Shown: positions 32,665 to 43,483 of the stretch, in pieces
Layout of the letters: each line of letters begins with the position of its first letter
Numbering within the stretch: the stretch's first letter is position 1
Assembly (NCBI GenBank): GCA_037892935.1
Contig: JAYXKI010000005.1
Span: 372,001-436,000, forward strand
Source: Phlebopus portentosus
Lineage: Eukaryota; Basidiomycota; Agaricomycetes; Boletales; Boletinellaceae
Length of the DNA: 64,000 bases
Reading direction: 5' to 3'
Program-made: the position numbers and the translations under genes
Notes under the pieces: generated by a model
Told to the model about the DNA's origin: nothing
What the model saw: only the letters and a program-made list of their open reading frames with translations
Database searches by the model: none

Positions 32665-34802
32665 ATGGCAGATTCAAAGGGTTTGGAGACATACATACTC
32701 AAAGGTAGCCGAAAATATTCATTCCTATCCGCATTCAGAGCGCTTGGTCGACTTATATTTTCACCGATATCTGTACTTTGCGCTAGATGGAATCAAGGTC
32801 ATTGAGCGATTCTTTGACGTCCCTTTGGATTACTCAAAGCCTGATGGCGACAAAATTCGAGTCTTCGCGAGGAATGTGATTCCGCTCAAGAAATTAAAAT
32901 CGGCAGAGAAGGAGTGTGATTTGCCTTACAGTGATTCAATTTAGTTAGTGCTGGATGATCAACTCAGGTAACTGATGTACTTGCTTAGTGCTTTATCTGC
33001 AAGGTGAGGTGTTGGTTGCATTATCAATCAAAAATCCGATGACCTACAATCTTCTCCAGGTGGTCCAGGATTTGAGGTATCTCTAGGCGCTGCACGACGT
33101 CTTGCAGAAGAGGTGAGGAGCTAGTAGACAGTTCACGCATGTTCTGATGTACGTATTTCTCTAAGATACATGAAAGAGGTTATCAGGTATGCATTTGGCC
33201 TACGAGCATCCACGTAGCATTTTGTACATGTTGTTTATGATTTTTCGCACGTCAGACTATATGGCTCGACCAACGAGGGACGGGTCTTAGTACTCCTATC
33301 TCTGCAGACCTCCTAGGAAATAAATCGGACCAAGAGAAAGCAAATTACTTAAAGAACTTTCGTGCTGATAACATCGGTAACACCTATCACATTTTCGCGG
33401 AATCACTAATCAGACTCTGACAGTGCGAGACTGCGAATATGTTCGAGACTCACTGCTCTCACATAACCAGGATCCATCGGACCGGAAATGGTCTTTATTA
33501 GGACAGAGCTTTGGTGGATTCATCGCTCTGAACTACTTATCGTTCTTTCCCGATGGACTAAAAGAGGTTTTTCTCACGGGTGGTTTGGCACCTATAGTGG
33601 ATCATCCGGATCCCGTGTATGAGAAGACTATCCGTAAGTTGTGACGAAGCAACGTTTGTTCGCTTCATGCGTATCATTTCTATTTTTGTTCGTGTCTGCA
33701 GACAGGGTAGCAACAAGGAACAAGATCTATTACGAAAAGTATCCGCAGGATATTCCGCGCATTCGGAATATCCTGGCTTATTTGGAAAATAATGACGTTG
33801 CTCTCCCGAACGGCGGACGCCTCTCTGTGAGTAGATGGTTACAGCTTGGTATGAAGTTTGGCATGACAAGTACGTAGAATAACTATGGCAAAGGTTGTCA
33901 CTCTGATAATCTATACGATTTCTAATTCTTACAGATGGGATTGACGAAGTCCATGGTAATCCTTCAAAGGCGATATTTGATGTACTCCTATCATTGCTGA
34001 CTTGAGGTCCGGATTCGCTAGAGCTTGTCCTCCGTGCTACTAATGACCTGGAGCTCTTCGGCAAGCTATCGTACAAACTTCTACAGTCTGTTCAAGACGC
34101 GTCTTCGTTCGACGCGAATCCCATTTATGCCATTTTACAAGAAGCGATTTATTGTCAGGGGTATGTGTAATGTTCGATCTCCGTATTCGTACTGGCTTCA
34201 TACTAATATGCTTAACCAGGCGCGCTTCAAATTGGAGCGTGACTCGCACTGTTGCAAAAGATCACAGGTTCTCCTGGGCGCAAATCAAAGAACGGCCAGC
34301 TGAACCAGTATATTTCACTGGAGAAATGGTATGTGCATACTATTTCTTTTCTGTCCATGCTTCTTTTATCATATTATGACGCATCTCCTCGTTTGTGATA
34401 ATATGACAGGTCTTTCCCGACATGTTCGACGACTATGCAGGACTGCGACCATTCAAGAAAGCGCGGATATCTTGGCTGATTATGATGGGTGGGAGAACCT
34501 GTATGACGAGAAACAGCTTGCGAAGAACGAAGTCAAAGTTACTGCTGCATCGTACGTCGCGAAATCTCGTCATTCCAATGTCCAATTCATACTCAACTGA
34601 TCATCTCAATCCTCCTTGCTTCCTTGATACCAGATATTATGATGACATGTACGTCGACTTCGACCTAGCGCAGGAAACAGCCAGGAAGGTCCACGGGACA
34701 GAGCAGTTCATTACGAACCAGATGTTCCATGATGGGCTTCGGCTGCATACAAAGGAGGTTATTGGGAAGTTATTCGAGATTTCTAAGAGGGAGTATACTT
34801 GA
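32665..34802 (+). CDS. prolyl-iminopeptidase-like alpha/beta hydrolase (peptidase S33)
   Basis: Start ATG at 32665 (MADSKGLETYILK). Multi-exon order: DVPLDYSKPDGDKIRVFAR, LYLQGGPGFE (oxyanion-hole HGGPG equivalent), TIWLDQRGTGLSTP, WSLLGQSFGGFIALNYL (nucleophile Ser in GxSxGG), GGLAPIVDHPDPVYEKT, NGGRLSVSRWLQLGMKFGM, VFPDMFDDYAGLRPF, YYDDMYVDFDLAQETA and MFHDGLRLH (catalytic His), ending SKREYT. It would cleave N-terminal proline or act on related amides or esters in the cytosol; substrate is not deducible. The first intron would be only 34 nt. One base seems to be missing near 34457: the frame moves between LRPFK and ADILADYDGWENLYD, consistent with AAG for AAGG. Confidence 0.85.
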
Positions 34803-35113
34803 GGTGATTGATCGAGTAAGAGGAAATGAATAGATGTGAAGGTTATGCTAAACAACGCTGGACTCTAGTCTTAAAATCCGAAACGCGATCACGTGTGAGA
34901 CTTGAAGTTTTTAATTTGGGGCGTCGATCGGTGATGATCAACGGGTGGTGTGGTCAGGTGTGGTGCTTTACTTGACTTGGAGAATGACGCGATGACGTCG
35001 CTCATAGTTCCTTCATATAAAGCCGGCTGGTCTCGGATCTCCTTTTCCACATACAACGTAACTTGCTACTGCCACTCGTCAACGGGACAAACCATCTCTC
35101 ACAATTCATTAAA
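34803..35113. promoter_or_regulatory. intergenic with TATA box of the BLI-3-type gene (35016-35021)
   Basis: TATAAA lies at 35016-35021, about 95 bp before the ATG at 35114, which allows a normal 5' UTR. The rest is S33 3' flank. Confidence 0.5.
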
Positions 35114-35886
35114 ATGGCCAACCCATCTCTTGACCCGTATGTCGCGAATGCAGAGAACAAGGACATCACTCCGCAGAAGAAGATCGAAGACCTGAAAGTC
35201 ATTTTGAAGACTGTCCAGACGGGAATGCTCACTACCCGCGACAAGGACGGCACGCTGCACTCCCGTGCAATGACACCCGCAGGCCGTACGTCCCTTATTT
35301 TTGTTGTGGTCATCAACCACTTATTTCTTGAATACATTTACAGCCTACTCAGATACACAGCTGACCTTGTACTTCCTCGCGAACAATGTATCCCATAAGT
35401 TCGAGGAGTTGGAATCTGACTCAAACGTGAACGTATCTTTCTACGATGAGAAGAGTACGAACTGGGCTTCTTTCGCTGGTACAGCGACGGTCAGCCAAAA
35501 CAAGGAACTCATCAAGAAACTCTGGTCTCCTCTGTACGTATTCTCGCTCGTGGCTTTTCCTGATAATACATATCGATGTTATCGGGCGATAGTACCTCTG
35601 CATACTTTGGAGATCTGAAAGATGGCGAACACAAAGGTGATGAGAACGACCCCCGCGTGTCTGTCATCGAAGTCGTTCCAAACGAGATCAAATATTGGGT
35701 GGCGACGCACGGTTCAGTCACTCGTGCTGTTGAGACCGCGTTTGATGCAGTAACCGGAAGAACTGTTGCTCCGGGCGAATTGAGAACAATCACGAAATCG
35801 GAGGTATGTGCATTGTCTTTTCGAATCGACAGTTTGGACTGACGTTCTCGTAGATTCAACTCACCGAGGGCCTGCACACAAAATAA
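35114..35886 (+). CDS. BLI-3-type pyridoxamine 5'-phosphate oxidase-like protein
   Basis: MANPSLDPYVANAENKDITP is followed by KKIEDLKVILKTVQTGMLTT and HSRAMTPAG. An intron leads to YSDTQLTLYFLANNVSHKF, VNVSFYDEKSTNWASFAGTA and ELIKKLWSP. Another intron leads to AYFGDLKDGEHKGDENDPRV and YWVATHGSVTRAVETAFDAV, then TVAPGELRTI, and a last small exon IQLTEGLHTK. The split-barrel flavin-binding fold and lengths match the fungal blue-light-induced BLI-3 family (related to bacterial general stress protein 26). These bind FMN or a similar cofactor; the reaction is unknown. Expression may respond to light or stress (family knowledge, not visible here). Confidence 0.9.
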
Positions 35887-36583
35887 ATATTGATTACAAA
35901 TTTGTACTTGTAGCGCTACCCACGTCAACTCCTTGTAAAATTACAATTTGTTCACTCATCTGGAGTCTCGTTTTTTTCTTGACTTCTTACGCTGGTCTGC
36001 CCAGGACCAGGAATAGTTCATTTCTAGCTGTTGATACTTGTTGATGGTATGTCAAAAAGTTTGGAGGCAAGCGTGATTCCGGAGCCGACGGCAATGACCG
36101 TATTTTGGAAGTAACCGACCCTGCAAGGAAGTGACTGTCGATCATCTCATCTCATCTCTGAGAAATGAGAAACTGCCTGAACGTCTTCATTTGATGATAT
36201 AGAATAGCTCCGAAAAGTTCTCCGTCATGGGGCTTTTTACAAGCAAACTACTGACTGACAATTTCGATGGGCATCGATACCTCTTCTGCGTGCGTGGTAA
36301 AAAAACGGTTCCATTATCGCCTAAAAGGCGTTTCCAGCACAAATGATTTGAACCTCTTCTCTAGCGAAGCGTGTTCCATTCCATTCCCTCAGCACTACCG
36401 GCACCCATTGTTTCTTCCAGCGATTTTGATTTCTTGCTTTCGTACCCCAACGACCCCCAGCCTCATTGAGGTCTCTTGTATTGTACACCAGGCTAATATC
36501 TACGCTCTGAGCTCAGGCTTTCTCTGACGGTTTCAAGGAGATCTGCCTGCCTTTGGATACGAAGTAAAACTCATGTATGGACG
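35887..36583. other. intergenic BLI-3-type / DUF6533 gene
   Basis: About 700 bp with no supported coding exon. Short open frames show no family resemblance or splice logic. Confidence 0.5.
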
Positions 36584-38214
36584 ATGTCGCTGACAATCAT
36601 GAAGACGCCATCGTATGCGGCTGTGGACGACTCAGACAATTTTGAGAATTTGATTCAAGGTCTACATGACCTGAACAAGACTCGCTATGTCACTGGTAAG
36701 TAACCTGCTCCTTTTTTTATCTCTCAACGGAAACATGAAGGAATTGACGGAATATCCAGCCGTAGGAATCGTCCTTCTACTTTACGATCATTTCCTCACT
36801 TTGGCCGACTCTATTGACTTCATCAAGAACTCTCCGCCATCTATCGAGAAGACAGTATTCCTCCTGAATCGATACCTCGTCTTTCTGTCCCAGATCTGTG
36901 CTGCAGTATGTGAGTTATTCCGCGTATTCTCCCTTAGAATGTCTTGTCCCGCTTTGGCTGATCGTCGGCATGCTACTGAAACTTGAAAGTCATGGACCAC
37001 TTTAGCGGCAGCGACTTACCCGATCTGGTGAGTGCGGCGCCAGAACACCCATATGAAACGGACGCTAACGTCGCTTCTAGAGCTGTCAGATCGTGATTAG
37101 CTTAACGTTCGTTGTAGGAATTCTCTCCATTGCGAGCAGCAATGCCCTCGTTATGCTTCGTGTTATCCACCTATGGAATCGTGATCATGTACGTTCTAGT
37201 TCTGTTCCACTTTTTTTTTTAAGCCGTTTTAATATTCGACTATAGTGCATAATAAAACTCTTGGCTTACGGCTTCATCCTCTCGTTCCTTGCAACAGTAG
37301 GCTTCGCGATTGAAGTCATGTACCGTAGCCTGTGTGAGTATCAACTAGTAAAGGAACTCGCTTGTCCTCCTGACGATTCGAACATAGCCAGTATCAGATA
37401 CGCTTCATATGCCCATTCCTGTGTATCTACGGTTAAGGCATCGACTCTGCCTGGCGTGTGGGCCTCTTCGGTGCGTCTCTAAGCGTAATTCTTAGGTTAA
37501 GATGTATCCTCAAAGATTTCTGGACGCCTAGCTGGTATTCGAGGTCATGGTGCTGGCTCTTGTCATCTACAATGGCCTGAGTCGACCGCGTGGTAATAGC
37601 ACGCCTCTAACTCGCGTATTGTATCGCGACGGTGTACTGTTCTTTGCTGTGAGTCGCAGATTTTTCAGGAAAATGTTTGCCGTTTCAACAACCCTGATTA
37701 CTTGACATTCAATTGCGCATTTCCTAGGCTCTTGCGGGTGCGTCTTTTAGTCCAATCGTCACAGACGACAACTGAATACATGGATTCATTCACATCGTTA
37801 TTCATCAATATCACAGGCTTGCGCTTCTCTAATCTCATGATATCTATTGTCGCTCGAGTTTGTTACTTCCTATTCATCCAGCACACCTTAATTGGTTCCT
37901 GACTATATTGAAATCAGCCTACGCTCGTCCTGTGTGGAGTGTAGTGAGTCCCTTGCCTCCCGATCGGGCGACGCAAAAGCTTACTGAAAGTACTTCGGCG
38001 CGACAGCTTCAACTGGGCGTTGACGACACTTGTACTCAACCGCTCTTTGCTTAACATGCACAAGGCTACCTCGGAGGCGGGACACACGCGCCTATCGAGC
38101 AGATATAGTAAAAAAGACGGCAATCAGGATTCGGATGAGAATGTGGAAGAATATCCACTACCTGACCTGATGGAGTCTGCGAGGAGCAGACGGAATTCTG
38201 GTCGGCGGGGATGA
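36584..38214 (+). CDS. DUF6533 multi-span membrane protein, copy 1
   Basis: Start MSLTIMKTPSYAAVDD; exon 1 ends KTRYVT. Exon 2 has VGIVLLLYDHFLTLADSIDF (the conserved YDhhLT signature) and EKTVFLLNRYLVFLSQICA. Later exons give VMDHFSGSDLPD, CQIVISLTFVVGILSIASSN, LVMLRVIHLWNRDH, IIKLLAYGFILSFLATVGF, YASYAHSCVSTVKAS, VFEVMVLALVIYNGLSRPRG, TRVLYRDGVLFFA and RFSNLMISIVARV. The C-terminal tail LTTLVLNRSLLNMHKA is followed by an acidic, then Arg-rich stretch ending RNSGRRG. Seven hydrophobic spans suggest a GPCR-like topology. DUF6533 proteins are abundant in mushrooms and uncharacterised. It pairs with the inverted copy at 43484-45215. Confidence 0.85.
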
Positions 38215-39443
38215 AAGACGAGCTAAGGCATCGCACAGTGCTTTGGGAAATGCATCTTCGAAGACGATCGTGAGTCCCAATGTGAGCCACCTTCCTCTCA
38301 GGCGGACTAGTGTTCATGTTCAGAGTCCTATTTCCAGTATACTACAAATCGGTCAAATCGGTGGTCTTCAATAATTCGTCGGTGCTGCAAGGTCAAATCT
38401 GTCTGTCTGTACGTGCTCAGCCAGAGCGATGGAGAAAGATAGAAGCGACACCAGTGCTTTTGATCGAACCAGAGACAATTCGCGGCTATAGTCGCTGAAC
38501 CCGCTCTTCTCCTGTCCGGTCGAATTCCAAGGGATACGGACCTGCAGACATGAAAATCTGAACTCTCACCCAATTTACATTATGAATCGCACGGATATTT
38601 TTATATATAACTCTTTGTTATGATTTTTAGTCGTTCTTCTGAAGACGAAGTTCTCCTGCGCCGGTCTTCATGGGTATGCCTTCGAGTAATGCACGAATAC
38701 TGTTTTCTAACGAACTTAAGAATTATGGTATCGTATCTGTAGAAAAGAACTATAGGAATAGACGTAATGCGGTAAATCGATTAGCACAGTGCAAAAAAAA
38801 ATTAAGGAGGCTTTCCAATCGATTCAGCTTTCTCATACGAACAGGAACAGAGAATTAGATTTCAGTGCAATTTCACTCCCGGGCCGGTCGGCTGAGAAGG
38901 GAATCAACAGAACAACATCGAAATGCGTGATGTATTATCAGAAGAGTAGAATGACTGTGTTATGCGTTTATGAGCCAGAGAAGATAAACTGCAAGGAGCG
39001 TAGGAATCAACTATTAAAACGGCGAAAAGAACGTCGGTACCGGGACCAAGGAAGCTTCAGATCCGTGAAGCTAGGCACATCGAAGGCGGTAATCACCGAA
39101 TTAAAGCCAGAGTTTACGATGCATGAGAAGACAGGAGAAAGCATGAAAAGGTCCGGAAGCGAAGGTTGCAAACGAGTACGAGCCAAGATTAGTGTGAGAG
39201 ATAGTATGCACAGGGATGCATGGAAAGTACGCATTATCTGATATTCTTGCATCCGGTTTCCCACTGGTATTTTTGGATCCCCGTCCTGAATTGTGAACGC
39301 AGACCCTAATCCGCTGAGAGCTTAAGCTCAACACGGGGACGCGAGTCTCTCCGTCTCCGCTCGACGAGAAGGTAGCTCACTAAATAGGATAAATAAACAT
39401 CCAGACATCCCATCAGTCAGCAAGGCACGACATGGATGAAAAC
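38215..39443. other. intergenic between convergent DUF6533 and DUF6593 genes
   Basis: About 1.2 kb. One open frame of 150 codons (38789-39241, plus) is purine-rich, Lys/Arg-biased and has no recognisable domain or splice partners, so I do not call it a gene. No repeat or transposon ends seen. Confidence 0.5.
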
Positions 39444-40079
39444 TTATTGATACAGACCAATGATCTGCTCGAGAGCCTCGACAGCTTCAGGTTTGATTTC
39501 CAACCAGGCGTGTCTTGACATGCGGAAGACGAAGAAGTGCCGTTTATGCTTGTGTTTGATTACTAGCGGCTCCTTGTTCTCGCTGTTTGCGCGGATCAGC
39601 TGTGTCGTTCCTGTCAGACGGTGTTTCATGCTCAGATATTCAGATAGTTACCTGGAATTGTCGTTTGTGTGTCTTCCAACGGTACTGGATCCCGGTGTTA
39701 GCGGTAAATGTACCACCACTGCTTTGAGAACGCTCATTAGAGCGAGGGAGATGCAGGGAAGACATTTAAGTAGAGCTTACTGTTTTTGCGGGGTGAACTT
39801 CAGCCAATCACGGGCTAGTATCCACTGAGCGTTCTCGTCCTTGTCAACTCCGAATCGCACGCGAGGTTCGCGTTTGGGCTCGCGCTCGACCTCAGCGACC
39901 GTGATCATTTGGTTCGATTCAAGATCGAGTCTGCGGATCTTTGTGATGGTTGGGTGCCAGAAACGGGTGACGACCTCATAGTAGAAGGCGTCGTCATCGA
40001 CTGCAATGGTGGTGTTCCGCAGCGAGTTAGCTGTGAGCATCATCTTGTGAGGCGGGTCAGGTTTCTTTGGCGGCGGCAT
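39444..40079 (-). CDS. DUF6593 domain protein
   Basis: Start at 40079: MPPPKKPDPPHKMMLTANSL. The first exon continues NTTIAVDDDAFYYEVVTRFW, TITKIRRLDLESNQMITVAE and ILARDWLKFTPQK. A small middle exon (GTFTANTGIQYRWKTHKRQF) and a final exon (LIRANSENKEPLVIKHKHKR, HFFVFRMSRHAWLEIKPEAV, EALEQIIGLYQ) follow. This is the compact beta-rich DUF6593 domain common in Agaricomycetes, of about 160-190 residues and unknown function. It has no signal peptide or membrane segment, so it is probably cytosolic. Confidence 0.85.
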
Positions 40080-41359
40080 TGTTGATGAAGGTCCAAGTGC
40101 AGAGGCTTGTCCTGACTGGCTTGGTCTGGCTTGAAAGGTCTGGTCTGGTCTGATTGGAGTAGAAAGGCAAGGCGGGACCCGAGAAGGACGGACATAGCAA
40201 TGTAGAGAACCGGCTTTATACTTCAGCAGCTCAATCCCACAGGCAACGCTTCACGAGCGGAAAAGGTTCGAGAGCATCCCACGGGAGCGTCGGTACATTC
40301 AAGTTATCACGTCTCGGTAAGCACAGCCCGCAACGTCATTGCCAGTCCTCCTCTGATGATTGGATAATATCCATAGTACTCGGTTGCGCACAGGTACTTT
40401 GGTGGGTATGAGGTACACCTAGGACGGCAGGCGTGGAAACATGGGTACCAGAGATGATCGAAACGCCGGCGTTTTATTGGCCAGCACAGGTTGTGAGATC
40501 ACGGCAAGCAGACCTGATTCCAGGAGATCAAAGGTTTTCTGCGGCTCGAGCGTCATTTTTCTACAGCATGCCTTGCCCACTGAAATTATAAGGATCGCCG
40601 TTCCTCTTTTCCGGACACACTTGCTTGAACGACGAGGTCGAAGAGCCTCCGGGCAATTACTACAAGAATTGACCAAGAATCTCCTCTCAGGAAAAAGTCA
40701 TGCTAGACAGACTGGCTAGCAGTTGATTCCTGCGAGGCTGCATGGATGACTCCCTCCAGATCGTCGTAGCATATGTCGTAGCAATAGTGCAAGTTCACAA
40801 AGGAAAGAATAAAAAAATAAAAAACAGGCTTCCAAAATCAGAAATATTCTCACGGGCAATTTGGGAGGATTTTACGTGGGCTAACTCGCATTTTCTTCTT
40901 CAAAAGTCCCGGGGCCTAAGCTATTTCCTAAAAGATCTATCTAGAACCTAGGTACGAATGGATTTTAGGTGGCATGAAAAAGCTGTAATAGATCTATGAT
41001 TTTTATAAGATGAAAGCTTGATATCGTACTTACCTGTTTGGGAGATCGGAGGGATCGACGCAAGTGCTAAACCAGCCATGCAATCTGCGTGCGCCTGAAC
41101 CTGATGGACTCTTTTACCTGCCGTGCAACCAACATCTACTGACTCTGACAGTCTGGTGAGCACACTGAATTGCACTTTTCAAACGCGAGACAAGCGCGAC
41201 AATCGTGCGTCTCGGGCGTTGAGCTGGTGGTAACGGGGCATTAACGCGTCTTTGACGTCCGTACCAACGCCTCACGCTCCCGCGTGTTGGCGGTACATAA
41301 AAGCGGAGGCAGCCTTGGTGTGGCCAAGCATCCGCCCGACTCAACCTCAGCCATAATCC
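40080..41359. other. intergenic between divergent DUF6593 and Sec2 genes
   Basis: About 1.28 kb. Contains both promoters. The left part near 40100-40200 has CT/GT-rich short repeats (TGGTCTGG). Open frames at 40419-40719 on both strands show no family features and are not called. Confidence 0.5.
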
Positions 41360-42982
41360 ATGCTGCACTTTGCGAGTCCGATACCGAACAACATGATCAG
41401 GAGACCACAGCGGTCCGACAGCCTTCAGGGAGGAATAGGCTTAGGTCTTGGCGTGCAGGAGAGCACACTGCTTGCTCAGCTACCGGATGAGCTGCATGAT
41501 ATGCGCCGCGTGCAAGCGTATGGACAGGAGGAAGATCTGAAAGAGGCATTAGGGAAGATGATCGGGCGTGTTGAGGAATTGGTTCGTCAAAATATAATTC
41601 TATCATATTTCACTCGTATTCTGTGGGTCTCTGATCGTAGTGTACTGCAGAGTTCGATGCTTAACCAGGCACAAAAAAGCCAGACAGAGTTTGAGACCCA
41701 ACTCAAGCTCGCAAAGTCTAATCTACAACTCGCCCTAGCAAACAATGAGATGCTGGAAGATGCACTTCGACGAGAAAGTGCAATAGGGAGCAAAGACGTT
41801 GGCTGGCGGCGACGTAGCGAACGCCCGGAATCCCGACAAGGTCATCACGCGAAGGAACCTTCCGATAGTCTAGGTTCTCGTCCTCCCTCTCGTCAAGGAT
41901 CCGTGTCTGTGCAATCAACACCGACGAGCGAGGTAATAGCATCTCCAGCACCTCCGGAATCGCCTATTGTCAAACCCGCCACATCGCCGGTACCTTCCCA
42001 GCCGGTCCAGCAGGACTCACGGTTCTTCCGCTTCCGCTTTGGTTCGTCCTCGGCTTCGTCGAGCCCGAATCCGAATGCCAACGCCGGTCCATCTCGTCCT
42101 CGCACTCCTCCCGTATCAGCTGGTGCCATTCCAGGCTCGGCCTCGCGCAGGGCGGTCGATGTTATTCGCGAGCGGGACGCCTCACATCTTACGAGCGCCT
42201 CACTCCCAAGCCTTGTTGCAAGCACCACCGCGCGAGAAGACGAGCTCGTCGCAGAACTGTCCGAAGTTCGCGCGAAATTCGAGAAGGTTTCTAACGAGAA
42301 GCACACACTAGAGCAAGAAGTGGAGGGTCTCAGTCAGGCATTGTTCGAAGAGGCAAACAAGATGGTTGCGCAAGAGCGTATCAAGTGTGCTGAGATTGAG
42401 GATGAACTGAGGCAGGTGCGGCAAGAGAAGGAAGCGCTGAAGAGCGCGATGCGCGTCATTGAGCAGGAGAACGAGCGATTGAAGAGTCCTCCCGCTCCGG
42501 AGTCTATTGGAACCGTTATAGGTTCCGCCACTAAGGAACCTGTTGACGTCGGTGAAGACGATTCTACCCCTCAAGGCTCGCGACCCGATTCAAGAATCCC
42601 GGCTCGCAGGGTAAGCAAGAGTGAGAGCTCCGGAACCTCTTCTTTGCCGGGCTCGCGGACACCATCACTTGAAGGAGTCAGCGATGAGGTGGAACGCATC
42701 ATTCGCCCCCGATCCACTTCCTCCACGCGTGGGTTCCGCCAGAAATCAAGTTCGTCCGAGCGCGGGTGGGGAGCTTCTTCTGTTAAATCCAACGCTACTT
42801 CCCCCTCGTACGTGTCGGTACCTCTTCCGGAATCAGCTTCCGAATCGAATTCAGTTGCTTCTAGAGAGAGGGTGGAGGATGTAAACGCACAGGATGTGGA
42901 GACGAAAGCACCTCCGTCGCTGCTCTTGACTTCACCTACTCTTCCTGATATTCCGTTTGAAGAATCACCTTGGGCACGATGA
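41360..42982 (+). CDS. Sec2-type Rab guanine nucleotide exchange factor
   Basis: Open from MLHFASPIPNNMIRRPQRSD to ESPWAR. A likely 69-nt intron lies at 41582-41650 (GTTCGT...CTGCAG); it has no stop and a length divisible by three, so retention would add 23 residues. Coiled-coil 1: SMLNQAQKSQTEFETQLKLA. Then a Ser/Pro-rich linker. The Sec2 coiled coil is at about residues 290-375: VSNEKHTLEQEVEGLSQALF, EEANKMVAQERIKCAEIEDE, LRQVRQEKEALKSAMRVIEQ. The FEEANKMVAxER core is the Rab8/Sec4-binding signature of Sec2/Rabin8 exchange factors for exocytic vesicles. The C-terminal third is disordered and phosphorylation-rich. Confident at family level. Confidence 0.85.
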   Translation: MLHFASPIPNNMIRRPQRSDSLQGGIGLGLGVQESTLLAQLPDELHDMRRVQAYGQEEDLKEALGKMIGRVEELVRQNIILSYFTRILWVSDRSVLQSSMLNQAQKSQTEFETQLKLAKSNLQLALANNEMLEDALRRESAIGSKDVGWRRRSERPESRQGHHAKEPSDSLGSRPPSRQGSVSVQSTPTSEVIASPAPPESPIVKPATSPVPSQPVQQDSRFFRFRFGSSSASSSPNPNANAGPSRPRTPPVSAGAIPGSASRRAVDVIRERDASHLTSASLPSLVASTTAREDELVAELSEVRAKFEKVSNEKHTLEQEVEGLSQALFEEANKMVAQERIKCAEIEDELRQVRQEKEALKSAMRVIEQENERLKSPPAPESIGTVIGSATKEPVDVGEDDSTPQGSRPDSRIPARRVSKSESSGTSSLPGSRTPSLEGVSDEVERIIRPRSTSSTRGFRQKSSSSERGWGASSVKSNATSPSYVSVPLPESASESNSVASRERVEDVNAQDVETKAPPSLLLTSPTLPDIPFEESPWAR

Positions 42983-43483
42983 CACCAGTGCAATAGGATA
43001 TTCACGCTGAGCTTGTCTGTCTGCTACGCCTGTCATCTCGCTTTGCTTCGTCTTTCTTAACTATTGGCTTTTCGCTTCGGTTGATCCTGTTCTTATTTCC
43101 CTTCCTTTATTTGCGACTATATTTTCTGGAGCTTCTTTATCTATTGTCTGTCCTCTGCGAGGCGCCAGTACATATTATTGAGCCATCGGGCTCCCTTGGT
43201 GTGTATCAGTAGCAGATTGCAATCCCCAACAATAAATGTTAAGCGATCCATTAGAAATTCAGCGCGTGGAAGAAGCATCTACATATATGTACTACTTCGC
43301 AACCCATAAATGAAAAACAAAATCTATTATAATGATAATAGTAGACATACGTACATTATGTCATAGCTAACAGTACAAGTATGCTTCGGACTCTTGTGCT
43401 ACCACCGAATATAATACATAAAAAATACATAGAGGGGCCAGGTCGTCCGAAGGAGCAGGGTCAGTGCAGCGTCAGGAAATGCT
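42983..43483. other. intergenic between convergent Sec2 and DUF6533 copy 2
   Basis: About 500 bp of AT-rich 3' flanks (ATAATGATAATAG, AATACATAAAAAATAC). No gene. Confidence 0.6.

Noticed and set aside
38789..39241. 150-codon open frame, Lys/Arg-rich, plus strand
   Set aside because: No recognisable domain, no splice partners, purine-rich composition that favours chance open frames; lies between two convergent genes.
40419..40719. Overlapping open frames of 85-92 codons on both strands
   Set aside because: Opposite-strand overlap, no family features, inside the divergent promoter region of the DUF6593 and Sec2 genes.
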